Shown here one piece after another: positions 15,045 through 24,042 of a DNA stretch of 52,962 nt. The DNA lies in the NCBI GenBank assembly GCA_937895975.1, contig CALBLG010000210.1, positions 1-52,962 of the forward strand, given 5' to 3'. The position numbers and the translations under genes were made by a program. This stretch comes from an uncultured Slackia sp. (GTDB lineage: Bacteria; Actinomycetota; Coriobacteriia; Coriobacteriales; Eggerthellaceae). Positions within the stretch are counted from its first letter, which is position 1. Each line of letters opens with the position of its first letter. The notes below the pieces were generated by a model. The model worked only from the letters and a program-made list of their open reading frames with translations, made no database searches and was not told the origin of the DNA.

Positions 15045-16733
15045 TTAGAAGAGCCCCGTGATGCGTCCGGTTTCGTCCACATCGATATTCTCGGCCGCAG
15101 GATGCTTCGGCAAACCAGGCATCGTCATGATGTTGCCCGTAAGCGCCACCACGAAGCCAGCGCCCGCCGACACCTTCACCTCGCGCACGGTGATGCGGAA
15201 GCCGCGCGGCGCGCCGAGCTTCTTCTGGTCGTCGCTGAAGCTGTACTGCGTTTTCGCCATGCATACCGGGAAGCTGCCGAAGCCCATGCTCTCGAGGTGC
15301 GCGATTTGCTTTTTCGCGGCGGGCGTGAAGTCGACGCCATCGGCACGGTAGATTTTCTGCGCAATGGCCTCGATCTTGCCGGCGATGCCCTCTTCATCAC
15401 CATATGCGAACTCAAACGTAGAAGCGCTGCGACCTTCGGCGTCGCCGTTCTCGCACAGGCGCACAACCTCGCGCGCCAGCTCCTCGCCGCCTTCGCCGCC
15501 CTTGGCCCACACTTCAGAAAGCGCCACGTTCACACCGAGTTCCTTGCACTTGGCTTCCACAAGGTCGAGCTCGGCCTTCGTATCGGTCGGGAAGGCGTTG
15601 ATGGCCACCACGCATGGCAGCTTGAACACCTTCGTGATGTTTTCCACATGCTGCAGCAGGTTGGGCAGGCCGGCCTCCAGCGCCTCGAGGTTTTCCTCGT
15701 TCAAATCGGCCTTGGCCACGCCGCCATGGTTCTTCAGCGCGCGCACCGTGGCGACAACCACCACGGCATCGGGCTTCAAACCAGCCAGACGGCACTTGAT
15801 GTCGAGGAATTTCTCGGCACCAAGGTCGGCGCCGAAACCGGCCTCGGTAATGGCGTAATCGCCGAGCGCCATGGCCATGCGCGTGGCGATGATGGAATTG
15901 CATCCATGGGCAATATTCGCGAACGGTCCGCCATGGATGAACGCCGGCGTACCTTCAAGCGTCTGCACCAAATTCGGCTTCAAAGCATCTTTCAAAAGCG
16001 CGCACATGGCACCCTGAGCATGCAGCTGGCCTGCGGTAATAGGCTCATCGTCGCGCGTATAGCCCACCACGATGCGCGCCAGGCGCTCCTTCAAATCGGC
16101 AACGCTGGTCGCCAGGCAGAAGATGGCCATAATTTCAGAGGCCACAGTAATATCGAAACCGTCTTCGCGCGGTACGCCCGATGCCTTGCCGCCCATGCCA
16201 CACACGATGTGGCGCAGCTGGCGGTCGTTCATATCAACCACGCGCTTCCAAGTAATGCGGCGCACGTCGAAGCCAAGCGCGTTGCCCTGGTGGATGTGGT
16301 TGTCGATCATCGCGGCAAGCAAGTTGTTCGCGGCACCGATGGCATGGAAGTCGCCCGTGAAGTGCAAGTTGATATCTTCCATGGGAACCACCTGGGCGTA
16401 TCCGCCGCCGGCGGCGCCGCCCTTAATGCCGAACACCGGGCCCAGCGACGGCTCGCGCAGCGCGACCATGGCGTTTTTGCCAATGCGGCGCATGGCATCG
16501 GCCAGGCCGACCGTCGTGGTGGTTTTGCCCTCGCCCGCCGGCGTGGGGTTGATGGCCGTCACCAACACCAGCTTGCCCGGCGTATGCTCCTCGTCGGAAA
16601 GCAGGTTGTAATCGACCTTCGCCTTGTAGTTGCCGTATTGCTCGAGGTATTGCTCGGGCACGCCGGCGCGCTCGGCGATGGCGGTAATTTTCTCGGGGGT
16701 TGCAGCTTGGGCAATTTCGATGTCGGTCAGCAC
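15045..16733 (-). CDS. fhs: Formate-tetrahydrofolate ligase
   Basis: A 562-residue cytoplasmic enzyme making 10-formyl-THF from formate, THF and ATP. I start it at GTG 16733, with AAAGGG six bases upstream; a longer reading from 16775 would begin in the leader. The N-terminus DIEIAQAATPEKI is typical of Fhs. The phosphate-binding loop is NPTPAGEGKTTTTVGLADA near residue 62, followed by REPSLGPVFGIKGGAAGGGY near 93. The length matches the family (about 555). With fchA and folD it completes formate assimilation to methylene-THF. No acetogenesis genes are visible, so it may serve purine/serine synthesis or formate disposal. Confidence 0.95.
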   Translation of the reverse strand: MLTDIEIAQAATPEKITAIAERAGVPEQYLEQYGNYKAKVDYNLLSDEEHTPGKLVLVTAINPTPAGEGKTTTTVGLADAMRRIGKNAMVALREPSLGPVFGIKGGAAGGGYAQVVPMEDINLHFTGDFHAIGAANNLLAAMIDNHIHQGNALGFDVRRITWKRVVDMNDRQLRHIVCGMGGKASGVPREDGFDITVASEIMAIFCLATSVADLKERLARIVVGYTRDDEPITAGQLHAQGAMCALLKDALKPNLVQTLEGTPAFIHGGPFANIAHGCNSIIATRMAMALGDYAITEAGFGADLGAEKFLDIKCRLAGLKPDAVVVVATVRALKNHGGVAKADLNEENLEALEAGLPNLLQHVENITKVFKLPCVVAINAFPTDTKAELDLVEAKCKELGVNVALSEVWAKGGEGGEELAREVVRLCENGDAEGRSASTFEFAYGDEEGIAGKIEAIAQKIYRADGVDFTPAAKKQIAHLESMGFGSFPVCMAKTQYSFSDDQKKLGAPRGFRITVREVKVSAGAGFVVALTGNIMTMPGLPKHPAAENIDVDETGRITGLF

Positions 16734-16989
16734 GTTGGGCCCTTTCTTTCTGCGGCTTGCTTGCAATTGATGCATGTTTTATCCCATTCTAGCGACCGCG
16801 TGACGCCGCATGTGTCGCGTTCGTTAAACGCGGCCATATTCACAGGGAAACGGCAGCGAAACGCGAATCTTACGCCCCGTCAACCAAATCACGCCCAGAA
16901 ACGTGCAGGCCCCGCGCGTGCTATGATTCTCTCAACCACGCGGGCGCTGCGGCGCCCCACCACGCACCAAGCACGAAAGGAGCGGCGCC

Positions 16990-17679
16990 ATGACCGAAGA
17001 GGCCGCCTCGATCCTCGTTGTCGACGATGAGCAATCGATTACCGATTTCGTTTCATACTCCCTGATGAAAGAAGGCTTCAAGGTCGACGTCGCCAACAAT
17101 GGCGAAGATGCGCTCGAAGCCGCCCTGCACAAGCGCTACGACCTGTTCGTGCTCGACATCATGCTGCCTGGCATGGACGGCTACGAGCTGTGCCGACGCC
17201 TGCGCAGCCGCACCACCGCCCCCGTGCTGTTCCTTTCGGCGCGCGACACCGAGCTCGACAAGGTCGTGGGCTTGGAGATTGGCGGCGACGACTACCTGGC
17301 CAAGCCGTTTGGCGTGCGCGAGCTTATCGCCCGCGTGCGCGCCCTGCTGCGCCGCGGCACCATGGAGGCGCCCGAGAGCAGCGCGCTGAACGCCGCCGGC
17401 ATCACGCTCGACGAAGACCGCCACACCGCCGTGGGCCCCAGCGGCCCCATCGATCTCACCCCGCGCGAGTTCGAGTTGCTTGCCGCCCTCATGAAAGACG
17501 CCGGCAAGGTGGTAACGCGCGAAGACCTGCTGCGCGAGGCCTGGGGCTGGGAATACATCACCGAAACCAAGACGGTAGACACGCACATCAAGCGCTTGCG
17601 CGACAAGATTTCCGCCGCTGGTTTCGATCCGGGCATCATCGAAACCGTGCGCGGCTACGGCTACCGCCTGAAGGCGTAA
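16990..17679 (+). CDS. OmpR-family response regulator
   Basis: A 229-residue regulator. The receiver domain covers residues 7-120, with VVDDEQS, phospho-acceptor Asp56 in FVLDIMLPGMDGY, and Lys in YLAKPFGVRELIARVRALLRR, followed by a winged-helix domain (about 132-229) ending VRGYGYRLKA. The ATG follows GAAAGGAGCGG. It is encoded just before a histidine kinase and is divergent from fhs, with 256 bp between them. The sequence resembles the RegX3/MtrA/WalR group; the signal and targets cannot be told from the window. Confidence 0.88.
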   Translation: MTEEAASILVVDDEQSITDFVSYSLMKEGFKVDVANNGEDALEAALHKRYDLFVLDIMLPGMDGYELCRRLRSRTTAPVLFLSARDTELDKVVGLEIGGDDYLAKPFGVRELIARVRALLRRGTMEAPESSALNAAGITLDEDRHTAVGPSGPIDLTPREFELLAALMKDAGKVVTREDLLREAWGWEYITETKTVDTHIKRLRDKISAAGFDPGIIETVRGYGYRLKA

Positions 17680-17736
17680 CGAGGTTCGCGTGCACGTTTT
17701 ACCTGGTGAAATATCCTTCTTGAAAGGCGCTTCGCT

Positions 17737-18774
17737 ATGAGGCGCCTTCAGTCGTTTTACGCGCTGCTCGCCACTATTTTCGCGGTGGCGGCTGCCGTGC
17801 TCACGTTTTTCGTCGTGGGCATCTTCGGCGTGCCCGATATCGCCACATCGATATGGCTGTTGTTCGTGGGCGCTTCCTTCGTCTTCATTCTGAGCCTGGT
17901 CATCGGCCATTATTTGGCCGAGCCCCTCACCGACCTGCACACGAAAGCCCAGGCGTTCATGCAAGGCGATGCGCGCGTCGACATCAAACCCGACGGAAAG
18001 CTGTACGAGGCCGACGAGCTTGCGGAAGATTTCGCGGCGCTCAGCTCGCAAACCAAATCGAAAATGAGCGATTTGTCGGTGCAGCAAAACCGCCAAACGC
18101 GCTTCATCAGCGACGTAGCCCACGAGCTGCGCACGCCGCTCACCGCCATTCGCGGCAATGCCGAAACGCTGATGGACCCCGACATGCCGCCCGCGCTGCG
18201 CGAACGATTCTGCCAAACCATCATCAACGAATCGGAACGCCTGACGCGCCTTTCCAACGACCTGCTTACTTTGCAGCACATCGAAGAAGGCACCGACCAG
18301 ATGGTGATGAAGCGCGTGAACCTGCACGACATCGCCGAGCGCGTGGTCGACGCCCTTGGCCCCATGATTGAAGAAAACGGCGCCCATGTGCGCATCGAAG
18401 GCGAGGCGCCCGACGTGCTGGGCAATCCCGACCGCCTGCAGCAAGTGGTGTATAACCTCGTGGCCAACGCCAGCCGCTTCGTAGGCGAAAACGGGCATGT
18501 GATCATTCGCCTTGAAGGGCTGGGCGACAAATCGGTCGTCAGCGTGATTGACGACGGGCCCGGCTTCGGCGATATCGACCCCAAACTGCTATTCACCCGC
18601 TTCTATCGCGGCGATAATTCCCGCGCGCGCAACACCGGCGGCTCGGGTCTGGGGCTTTCCATCGTGAAAGGCATCGTCGAGGGCCACGACGGCACCATCG
18701 AAGCGTTCAACGCGGCCGGCGGCGGCGCATGTTTCGTGGTATCGCTGCCCAGTGTGCACGACCACATTCGCTAA
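17737..18774 (+). CDS. HAMP-containing sensor histidine kinase
   Basis: A 345-residue membrane kinase, partner of the regulator 57 bases upstream. TM1 (about 5-28) and TM2 (about 37-58) are separated by fewer than ten residues, so there is essentially no extracytoplasmic sensor domain; this resembles intramembrane-sensing kinases. A HAMP-like segment (59-110) precedes the H-box DVAHELRTPLT (His129). The ATPase domain has NLVANASRFV, VIDDGPGFG and GGSGLGLSIVKG. The second catalytic-domain Asn is kept, so it should be active. Element C begins 11 bases past the stop codon. Confidence 0.87.
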   Translation: MRRLQSFYALLATIFAVAAAVLTFFVVGIFGVPDIATSIWLLFVGASFVFILSLVIGHYLAEPLTDLHTKAQAFMQGDARVDIKPDGKLYEADELAEDFAALSSQTKSKMSDLSVQQNRQTRFISDVAHELRTPLTAIRGNAETLMDPDMPPALRERFCQTIINESERLTRLSNDLLTLQHIEEGTDQMVMKRVNLHDIAERVVDALGPMIEENGAHVRIEGEAPDVLGNPDRLQQVVYNLVANASRFVGENGHVIIRLEGLGDKSVVSVIDDGPGFGDIDPKLLFTRFYRGDNSRARNTGGSGLGLSIVKGIVEGHDGTIEAFNAAGGGACFVVSLPSVHDHIR

Positions 18775-18785
18775 TTCGCTGTCCC

Positions 18786-18956
18786 GGTTCGTCCGAGGGC
18801 TGTCGGCCCGAGGAACCCCGCCGGGGTCGTCTGCGCTCAAACTTGCCCTTCATTCAAAAGCTAAGCGCAGCCAGTCGAGCGCATAGTGAGCAGAGCGAAC
18901 GGTAGCGAGACGTGGCCCCGGCGGGGTCCCTCGGGCCGACAGCCCTCGGACGAACC
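18786..18956 (+). repeat. Variable-arm/conserved-core hairpin element, copy C
   Basis: Arms 18786-18826 and 18916-18956 pair at 40 of 41 positions. The 89-base core begins TCGTCTGCGCTCAAACTTG, contains GAGCGCATAG, and ends ACGGTAGCGAGACGTGG, matching copies A and B. TGCGCTC and GAGCGCA inside the core can also pair. The element occupies most of the 301-bp gap between the kinase and MFS genes. The remaining 119 bases hold only the MFS leader. Confidence 0.88.
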
Positions 18957-19075
18957 AAGCGTCAGGAAAGTCTGAGTCAAAGCGACAAAATACGAAATAC
19001 TCCCGTTCTTGCGATACCCCTTCCCCAGCTCGATACGTACAATTCCGTTCTGCATAAAGCACTACGGAGGTTTTC

Positions 19076-20362
19076 ATGGCTGCGAGCAACACAGAATCGG
19101 GGTATAGGGCGCTGTTCAAAACGCGCTACGTTCCATCGATTGCCGTCTCTATGGCATTCGCCCGCCTTCCCACAGGAGTAACCACCATTGTTTTGGTGCT
19201 GTTCGTAAGCCAGTTCTACGGCGCTGCGGTCTCGGGCATCGCTACGGCGGCCTTCACGGCAGGCATGGCAGTGTTCGGCCCGCTGTTTGGCCGCGTGGTT
19301 GACAGGGGGCATGGGCCAGCCGTGCTCCGTATTTTGGCCCTTTCGCAAATGGCGGCCATGTTTGCGCTTGTCGGAGGCGTTGTCGGAGGGCTTTCTTCCG
19401 CGCTTGCCATTGCCGCATCGTTTCTGTGCGGCGCGCTTATGCCGCCAATCGCCGGCGTCACGCGATCGTTGTGGCCAACCATGCTCGATGCGCGGCTTGT
19501 CCCTACAGCATACAATTTCGAAGTGCTTATCGTTGATGCGCTCTATGTGACCGGCCCCCTGCTCGCAAGCATCTTCGTTGCGTTCAACGTGCCCGAATGG
19601 GGGCTCTTGTTCACCACGGCCGGATCGATGGCCGGCTCGCTTGCCCTGGCCGGTCTGAAACCCGTCAACGAACACGCCAAGTTGAATCGCGAGCGCATCG
19701 GACGCGAGGGCCTGCACGCGGAAAAGGCTGCCGTTGCCGACGACGAAGGCAACGCCCCCGTCGCAAAAGCCGCCTTGCTTACGCTGCCTGTTGCGCTGCT
19801 TCTGGCCGCCCCACTGACAAAATTCTGCTATAGCGGTTGGGTTGAAACGCTGTACCCCCTGTATTACTCAGACATGGGCAACGCGGCGCTTTCGAGCATC
19901 GCGATTTCCGTCTGGTCGATTGGGTCGTGCGTGGGCGTGCTGCTCTTCGCGCGGCTGCAACCGCCTGCGCGACGCATATCGCGGCCACGCCAGCTGGCCA
20001 TCTTCACGGCTGGATTCGTGGCAACCACGCTGCTCACGTCAATCGGGTTGGACAATATCGTGGTGATGTGCGTGGCGATTTTCATCATCGGCGCGGCAGC
20101 CGCGCCTGGCGACAACCTGTATTACCAGCTTGCAGGAGAGCTCGCACCGCAGGAACGCCAAGCCGAAATGTTTTCGTGGCTCAACACCTGCACGAGCATC
20201 GGCTTTGCCGCAGGCGCATTTTTCGCCGGCGTTTCGGCCGAAACGTGCGGATGGCTCGCCGCCTTCATGCTGCCGAGCCTGTGCGCATTCGCGTCGTTTT
20301 GCGTTTGCTTCGCCCTAGCGATTGCCTGCAGAAAGCGCACAAACGCGCCGCATAACGCCTGA
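19076..20362 (+). CDS. Major facilitator superfamily transporter
   Basis: A 428-residue membrane carrier with 12 predicted spans and a charged central loop (about residues 200-225) containing several Lys, Arg and Glu. The segment between spans 2 and 3 reads FGPLFGRVVDRGHGP, a variant of the MFS motif G-x-L-x-D-R. It has CYSGWVETLYPLYYSD at the start of the second half. I cannot name a substrate; the layout resembles sugar- or drug-efflux-type carriers. A clear ACGGAGG site lies five bases before the ATG. It is transcribed towards the ABC permease gene, with a small hairpin at 20359-20392 between the two ends. Confidence 0.8.
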   Translation: MAASNTESGYRALFKTRYVPSIAVSMAFARLPTGVTTIVLVLFVSQFYGAAVSGIATAAFTAGMAVFGPLFGRVVDRGHGPAVLRILALSQMAAMFALVGGVVGGLSSALAIAASFLCGALMPPIAGVTRSLWPTMLDARLVPTAYNFEVLIVDALYVTGPLLASIFVAFNVPEWGLLFTTAGSMAGSLALAGLKPVNEHAKLNRERIGREGLHAEKAAVADDEGNAPVAKAALLTLPVALLLAAPLTKFCYSGWVETLYPLYYSDMGNAALSSIAISVWSIGSCVGVLLFARLQPPARRISRPRQLAIFTAGFVATTLLTSIGLDNIVVMCVAIFIIGAAAAPGDNLYYQLAGELAPQERQAEMFSWLNTCTSIGFAAGAFFAGVSAETCGWLAAFMLPSLCAFASFCVCFALAIACRKRTNAPHNA

Positions 20363-20392
20363 CCAATAGTTTCTAGATGTTCCTATTGTCAG
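20359..20392. terminator. Possible bidirectional terminator between converging genes
   Basis: CTGACCAATAG and CTATTGTCAG pair with one bulged base across 13 bases in the 41-bp gap between the MFS gene and the ABC permease gene. The stem is AT-rich and no strong T-run follows. Confidence 0.4.
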
Positions 20393-20403
20393 CAATCAGG
20401 CGA

Positions 20404-21159
20404 TTACCGTACGCGGCGCCAGCGAGTAAAGCGTCGTTCGGCGATATCGAACAGCTCGTACAGAATAACACCGAGCACAGCCATGGCTATGATGCCCGCG
20501 AACATCTTCGGATAGGCGAGCAGCGCCCACGCGTTCACGATGAAATAGCCCAGGCCTGTGGAGCCCGCAATGCCCTCGGCGAAAAACAGGATGGCCACCG
20601 CCGTGCCGCTGGAAATTCGCAGAGCCGTGAACAGCTCGGGCAGCGTTGCGGGAATGATGGCATGGCGATAGATATCCAAGCGGTTCGCACCGAGCGAGCG
20701 CATGGACAGAATGCTTTCCTCGGGCACGCTTTTCGCCGCATCGCGTACCGTAACCAATACCTGGAAGAATACGGTAATGGCTATAAGCACGATTTTCGGC
20801 GCATCCGCCAAGCCGAGCAGCACGATAAGCACCGGCAGCAGCACGACCTTCGGCAGCGGATAGAGGAAGTACAAGATGGGGGCGAATACCGCATCGGCGC
20901 GCGGCGAGCGCCCGCAAGCCAAGCCGAGAGGAATGGCGAGCACGGTGCCGATGGCCATAGCCACAACCACTCGATACAGGCTTACGAGGAACGCCGGCCA
21001 CAACTCGCCGAAATACTGCGCAACCATGGGAAACGCGTCGAACGGGCCCGGCAAAACGGAATTGCTCACGGCCATGGCGGTGAGCTGCCACCCAGCGAGT
21101 ATCACCACGATGGCGAACACGTAGCCGAGAACGCGGCGGGCAACGATATTCTTAGGCAT
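20404..21159 (-). CDS. ABC transporter permease, nitrate/sulfonate/taurine type
   Basis: A 251-residue membrane permease of the NitT/TauT importer class, with about six spans. The coupling loop is EESILSMRSLGANRLDIYRHAIIPATLPEL near residues 150-180 (in two pieces: EESILSMRSLGANRLDIYR and HAIIPATLPEL), characteristic of SsuC/TauC/ThiX-type permeases. ISSGTAVAILFFAEGI follows. I start it at ATG 21159, which overlaps the end of the ATPase gene by eight bases and has GGGGAGG upstream. No substrate-binding protein is encoded nearby, so the substrate is open (sulfonate, taurine, nitrate or a thiamine precursor). Confidence 0.85.
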   Translation of the reverse strand: MPKNIVARRVLGYVFAIVVILAGWQLTAMAVSNSVLPGPFDAFPMVAQYFGELWPAFLVSLYRVVVAMAIGTVLAIPLGLACGRSPRADAVFAPILYFLYPLPKVVLLPVLIVLLGLADAPKIVLIAITVFFQVLVTVRDAAKSVPEESILSMRSLGANRLDIYRHAIIPATLPELFTALRISSGTAVAILFFAEGIAGSTGLGYFIVNAWALLAYPKMFAGIIAMAVLGVILYELFDIAERRFTRWRRVR

Positions 21160-21946
21160 GGCGCGCCTCCCCACGTTCGCTTTGGCCCGAAGCAACGCAG
21201 CGAAGCATCTCGCGCAAAGCGCGGCACCGATCGAAGAACAACGCATCGTCGCGCCAATCCTCGCGGAGCATTTCGAAGTTATCCACGACATGCGTCACGC
21301 GGCCGGGACGCGGCGACATAACCACGATACGCTGGCCAAGATACACGGCCTCTTCAATGGAATGCGTCACCAGCACTTGCGCATAGCCTTGCTCGCGCCA
21401 CGTGCGCTTCAGCATGTCTTGCATTTCTTCGCGCAGCAGCGCATCGAGCGCCGAAAGGGGTTCGTCCATCAACAGCAAATCGGCATCGCACGTCAACGCG
21501 CGAGCCATGGCGAGCCGCTGGCGCATGCCGCCCGAAAGCTCGGCGGGATACGCATTCGCAAAATCGGCCAGACCAACCTTCGCCAGCGCGTCGGCAACGC
21601 GGGCAACGCGATCGCGTTTCGGGACGCGTCGCACCTGCAGGCCCAACCCCGCGTTTTCGGCTGCGGTTTTCCATGGCAGCAGGCCGAAATCCTGCAAAAT
21701 GAGCGCAGTGTTCAATCGCGGGCCCTCCACGGGTTGGCCATCGACAAAGGCAGCGCCGCTCGTAGGCATGCGCAAACCCGCCGCAACAAGCAGGCTGGTC
21801 GACTTGCCGCAGCCCGATGGGCCCAAAATGGCAATGGCCTCACCCGAGGCCACGTCAATATTCATATTCTCAAGCGCGCACGTTTCGCCGCGCGCGCCTT
21901 CATAGACCTGCGAAACCCCCTGCAGGCGCAGTTTCGGCTCCCCCAT
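21152..21946 (-). CDS. ABC transporter ATPase, nitrate/sulfonate/taurine type
   Basis: A 264-residue ATPase, partner of the permease that follows. It has Walker A GPSGCGKST near residue 43, Q-loop LILQDFGLLPWKTAAEN, signature LSGGMRQRL, Walker B LLLMDEPLSALD, and switch region VLVTHSIEEAVYLGQR. LPWKT and VLVTHSIEEAVYLG are characteristic of the SsuB/TauB group. A C-terminal stretch of about 40 residues (REDWRDDALFFDRCRAL) lies beyond the core domain. The gene begins nine bases after the MATE gene stop, so it is probably in the same transcript. Confidence 0.88.
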   Translation of the reverse strand: MGEPKLRLQGVSQVYEGARGETCALENMNIDVASGEAIAILGPSGCGKSTSLLVAAGLRMPTSGAAFVDGQPVEGPRLNTALILQDFGLLPWKTAAENAGLGLQVRRVPKRDRVARVADALAKVGLADFANAYPAELSGGMRQRLAMARALTCDADLLLMDEPLSALDALLREEMQDMLKRTWREQGYAQVLVTHSIEEAVYLGQRIVVMSPRPGRVTHVVDNFEMLREDWRDDALFFDRCRALREMLRCVASGQSERGEARHA

Positions 21947-21955
21947 GAATGACCC

Positions 21956-23428
21956 CTATTCTTGCGAGCCCTTGATTCGGCGATTCAGCTTGCGAAGCTC
22001 CACAAGCACAAACGCGCCAACAGTGAAAATGGCCAGGAAGTCGGCGAACGGCACGGCCATGTACACCGCATCGAGGCCGTCGATGCTCGTGATGATGTTC
22101 GGCAGCACTTCGGGCAGAATCAGCGTCAACGGAACTAGGAACAGAATCTGGCGCGTCATGGACAGGATAATGCTCTTCGTGGGCTGGCCCGTAGCCTGGA
22201 AGTAGTTCGATCCGACGATTTGGAAACCGATGATCGGCAGGAAGATGAGGTTCACGCGCAAGGCGAAAGCCGCCAAATCGACCAAAGCCGGATCGGTAAT
22301 GCCGAAAAAGCCAATAATCTGGCGCGCGAACAGCATAACCACGACCCACAGCACCGTGCCGACAATCGTGGCGCCGGCCATGCCCGTGGCCAGCGTGGTT
22401 TTCACGCGCTTCCACAGCTTAGCGCCGTAGTTGAAGCCCAGAAGCGGCTGCACCGCAATCGACATGCCGATAAGCGGCAGAATCGTGAACATGGCAACAC
22501 GGCCAACAACGCCCACGGCGGCCAAAGCGTTATCGGCGCCAATCGGGTCCATCGCGCCGTATTTCACCAGCGCGTAGTTCGTCACGACCTGCGACACGGC
22601 AGCGCCAATCTGCAGCACGAACGACGCCGTGCCCAACGCGAGAATCTTCGTGACCAGCTTGCCGGCCAGTCGCAGATACTTGCCGCGCAAACGCAGCGGC
22701 ACACCCGGGGTCTTCGTGAAATACCACACCACGGTAATGCAGCTGATGAGCTGGCCGCACACCGTCGCCCACGCGCTGCCGGCAACGCCCATGCCCAAGC
22801 CCATAACGAAAATAGCATTGAAAATCGTGCAGCCCACCGCGCCGATGAGCATGGTAAGGAACGCGCGATTCGGCGCGCCGCACGTACGAATGAAATTATT
22901 GATGCCCATGCCGACGATTTGGAATACGCAGCCCAAGCTGATGATTTGGATGAATTCACGCGCATACGGGCGGACGGTGTCTGTCGCAGACGAAATCGAC
23001 AGCAACGGCTCGATGAAAGCGGGAATGTGCGCAAGCACCGCCAGCAGCAGCGAAACCAGCACGCCCAGCGTGAACGTGTTACCCAGCACATGCTCGGCCT
23101 CGTCGTGCTCGCCTTCGCCCAAACGCAACGCGCACAGCGCGTTGCCGCCCGCACCGATGAGCATGGAAAGAGCCATGAACACCGTCATGATGGGCGTGGC
23201 CACGCTCACGGCCGACAGGCCGATTTCTCCCGCGCCATGGCCCAAGAACACCGAGTCGATGATATTGTACGCACCATTCACCACCATGCCCAAAATGGCC
23301 GGAATGGCGAACTCCACCACAAGCTTCGGAATATTGCCCGAACCCATGCGCGTTACGCGCGCGCTTTCGGCCTTCTGCTTTTGCGGCTGATGCTCGACCG
23401 ACTCGGAAATCGTCTTGTTTTCAGTCAT
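21956..23428 (-). CDS. MATE-family efflux transporter
   Basis: A 490-residue membrane carrier with 12 predicted spans of the multidrug and toxin extrusion family (MepA-like branch). The N-terminal core reads FAIPAILGMVVNGAYNIID followed by VFLGHGAGEIGLSAVSVATP, the usual MATE pattern, and the second half contains QPLLGFNYGAKLWKRVKTT. I start it at ATG 23428, behind AAGAAGGAT; a longer reading (23455) is less likely. It is 11 bases from the biotin-ligase-like gene upstream and nine from the ABC ATPase gene downstream, so all four appear to be one operon, although their functions are not obviously related. Confidence 0.88.
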   Translation of the reverse strand: MTENKTISESVEHQPQKQKAESARVTRMGSGNIPKLVVEFAIPAILGMVVNGAYNIIDSVFLGHGAGEIGLSAVSVATPIMTVFMALSMLIGAGGNALCALRLGEGEHDEAEHVLGNTFTLGVLVSLLLAVLAHIPAFIEPLLSISSATDTVRPYAREFIQIISLGCVFQIVGMGINNFIRTCGAPNRAFLTMLIGAVGCTIFNAIFVMGLGMGVAGSAWATVCGQLISCITVVWYFTKTPGVPLRLRGKYLRLAGKLVTKILALGTASFVLQIGAAVSQVVTNYALVKYGAMDPIGADNALAAVGVVGRVAMFTILPLIGMSIAVQPLLGFNYGAKLWKRVKTTLATGMAGATIVGTVLWVVVMLFARQIIGFFGITDPALVDLAAFALRVNLIFLPIIGFQIVGSNYFQATGQPTKSIILSMTRQILFLVPLTLILPEVLPNIITSIDGLDAVYMAVPFADFLAIFTVGAFVLVELRKLNRRIKGSQE

Positions 23429-23439
23429 CCATATCCTTC

Positions 23440-24042
23440 TTACATATGTTCGCATTCAATTGCGGAAAGTTCCAAATCGATGGCGCCCAGCAAGCCCTGC
23501 ATAACGGCGTCGATGTACTGCACGCGCAGAAGCGAATTTGCCAGCGCATGCTTCAACGGCAACGAGCGCGATTCATCATCGCCAAGCTCGCTTACGTAGG
23601 CGGCCACGTTGCGGCCGTCGGTCGTGATGCCGCCTTCGGGGCGAAACACGTTCAGCCCAACGCCCAGCACCACTTTGCCGTCCTTCGCATCGAGCGACAT
23701 GCCGCACAGCTTGCCTGCCTCGCACACCACATCGTTGGGCGCCTTCACCCATACCGCGTCTTGGTCCACGCCAGCCATCTGGCGCACGATGCGTGCCACG
23801 GCCTCGGCCAGGCGCGGGCTCATCGATGGAAATTCCTCTTCGGGAATGCGCGGCTGCAGCAAAATCGAGAAATACAGGCCGCCCTCGGGGCTTACCCACA
23901 CGCGCGTCTTCCACTGGCCATAGCCAGCCTCTTGGCGCAGCGCGCGCACGACGACTCCCGCATGCGCGCCATGGTTCGCCAACTCCCACACGTCATCGTT
24001 GGTGGAGCCCGTCACGTCTTTATAGATAATGTCGAAGTTCAT
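23440..24042 (-). CDS. Biotin-protein-ligase-like protein, minimal and divergent
   Basis: A 200-residue protein with the catalytic-domain layout of biotin-[acetyl-CoA-carboxylase] ligase (BirA). STN is at residues 13-15, GLYFSILLQP at about 55-64, KAPNDV at 100-105 (Lys of the usual KWPND), and LGVGLNVFRP further on. The nucleotide-binding GRGR loop is replaced by AGYGQWKTRVW (39-49), so the arginines that bind biotinyl-AMP are missing. There is no N-terminal helix-turn-helix and the C-terminal domain is very short. It may be a lineage-specific ligase or a paralogue with another acyl substrate. It leads the MATE/ABC unit, and folP-folK lies 179 bases upstream. Confidence 0.62.
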   Translation of the reverse strand: MNFDIIYKDVTGSTNDDVWELANHGAHAGVVVRALRQEAGYGQWKTRVWVSPEGGLYFSILLQPRIPEEEFPSMSPRLAEAVARIVRQMAGVDQDAVWVKAPNDVVCEAGKLCGMSLDAKDGKVVLGVGLNVFRPEGGITTDGRNVAAYVSELGDDESRSLPLKHALANSLLRVQYIDAVMQGLLGAIDLELSAIECEHM

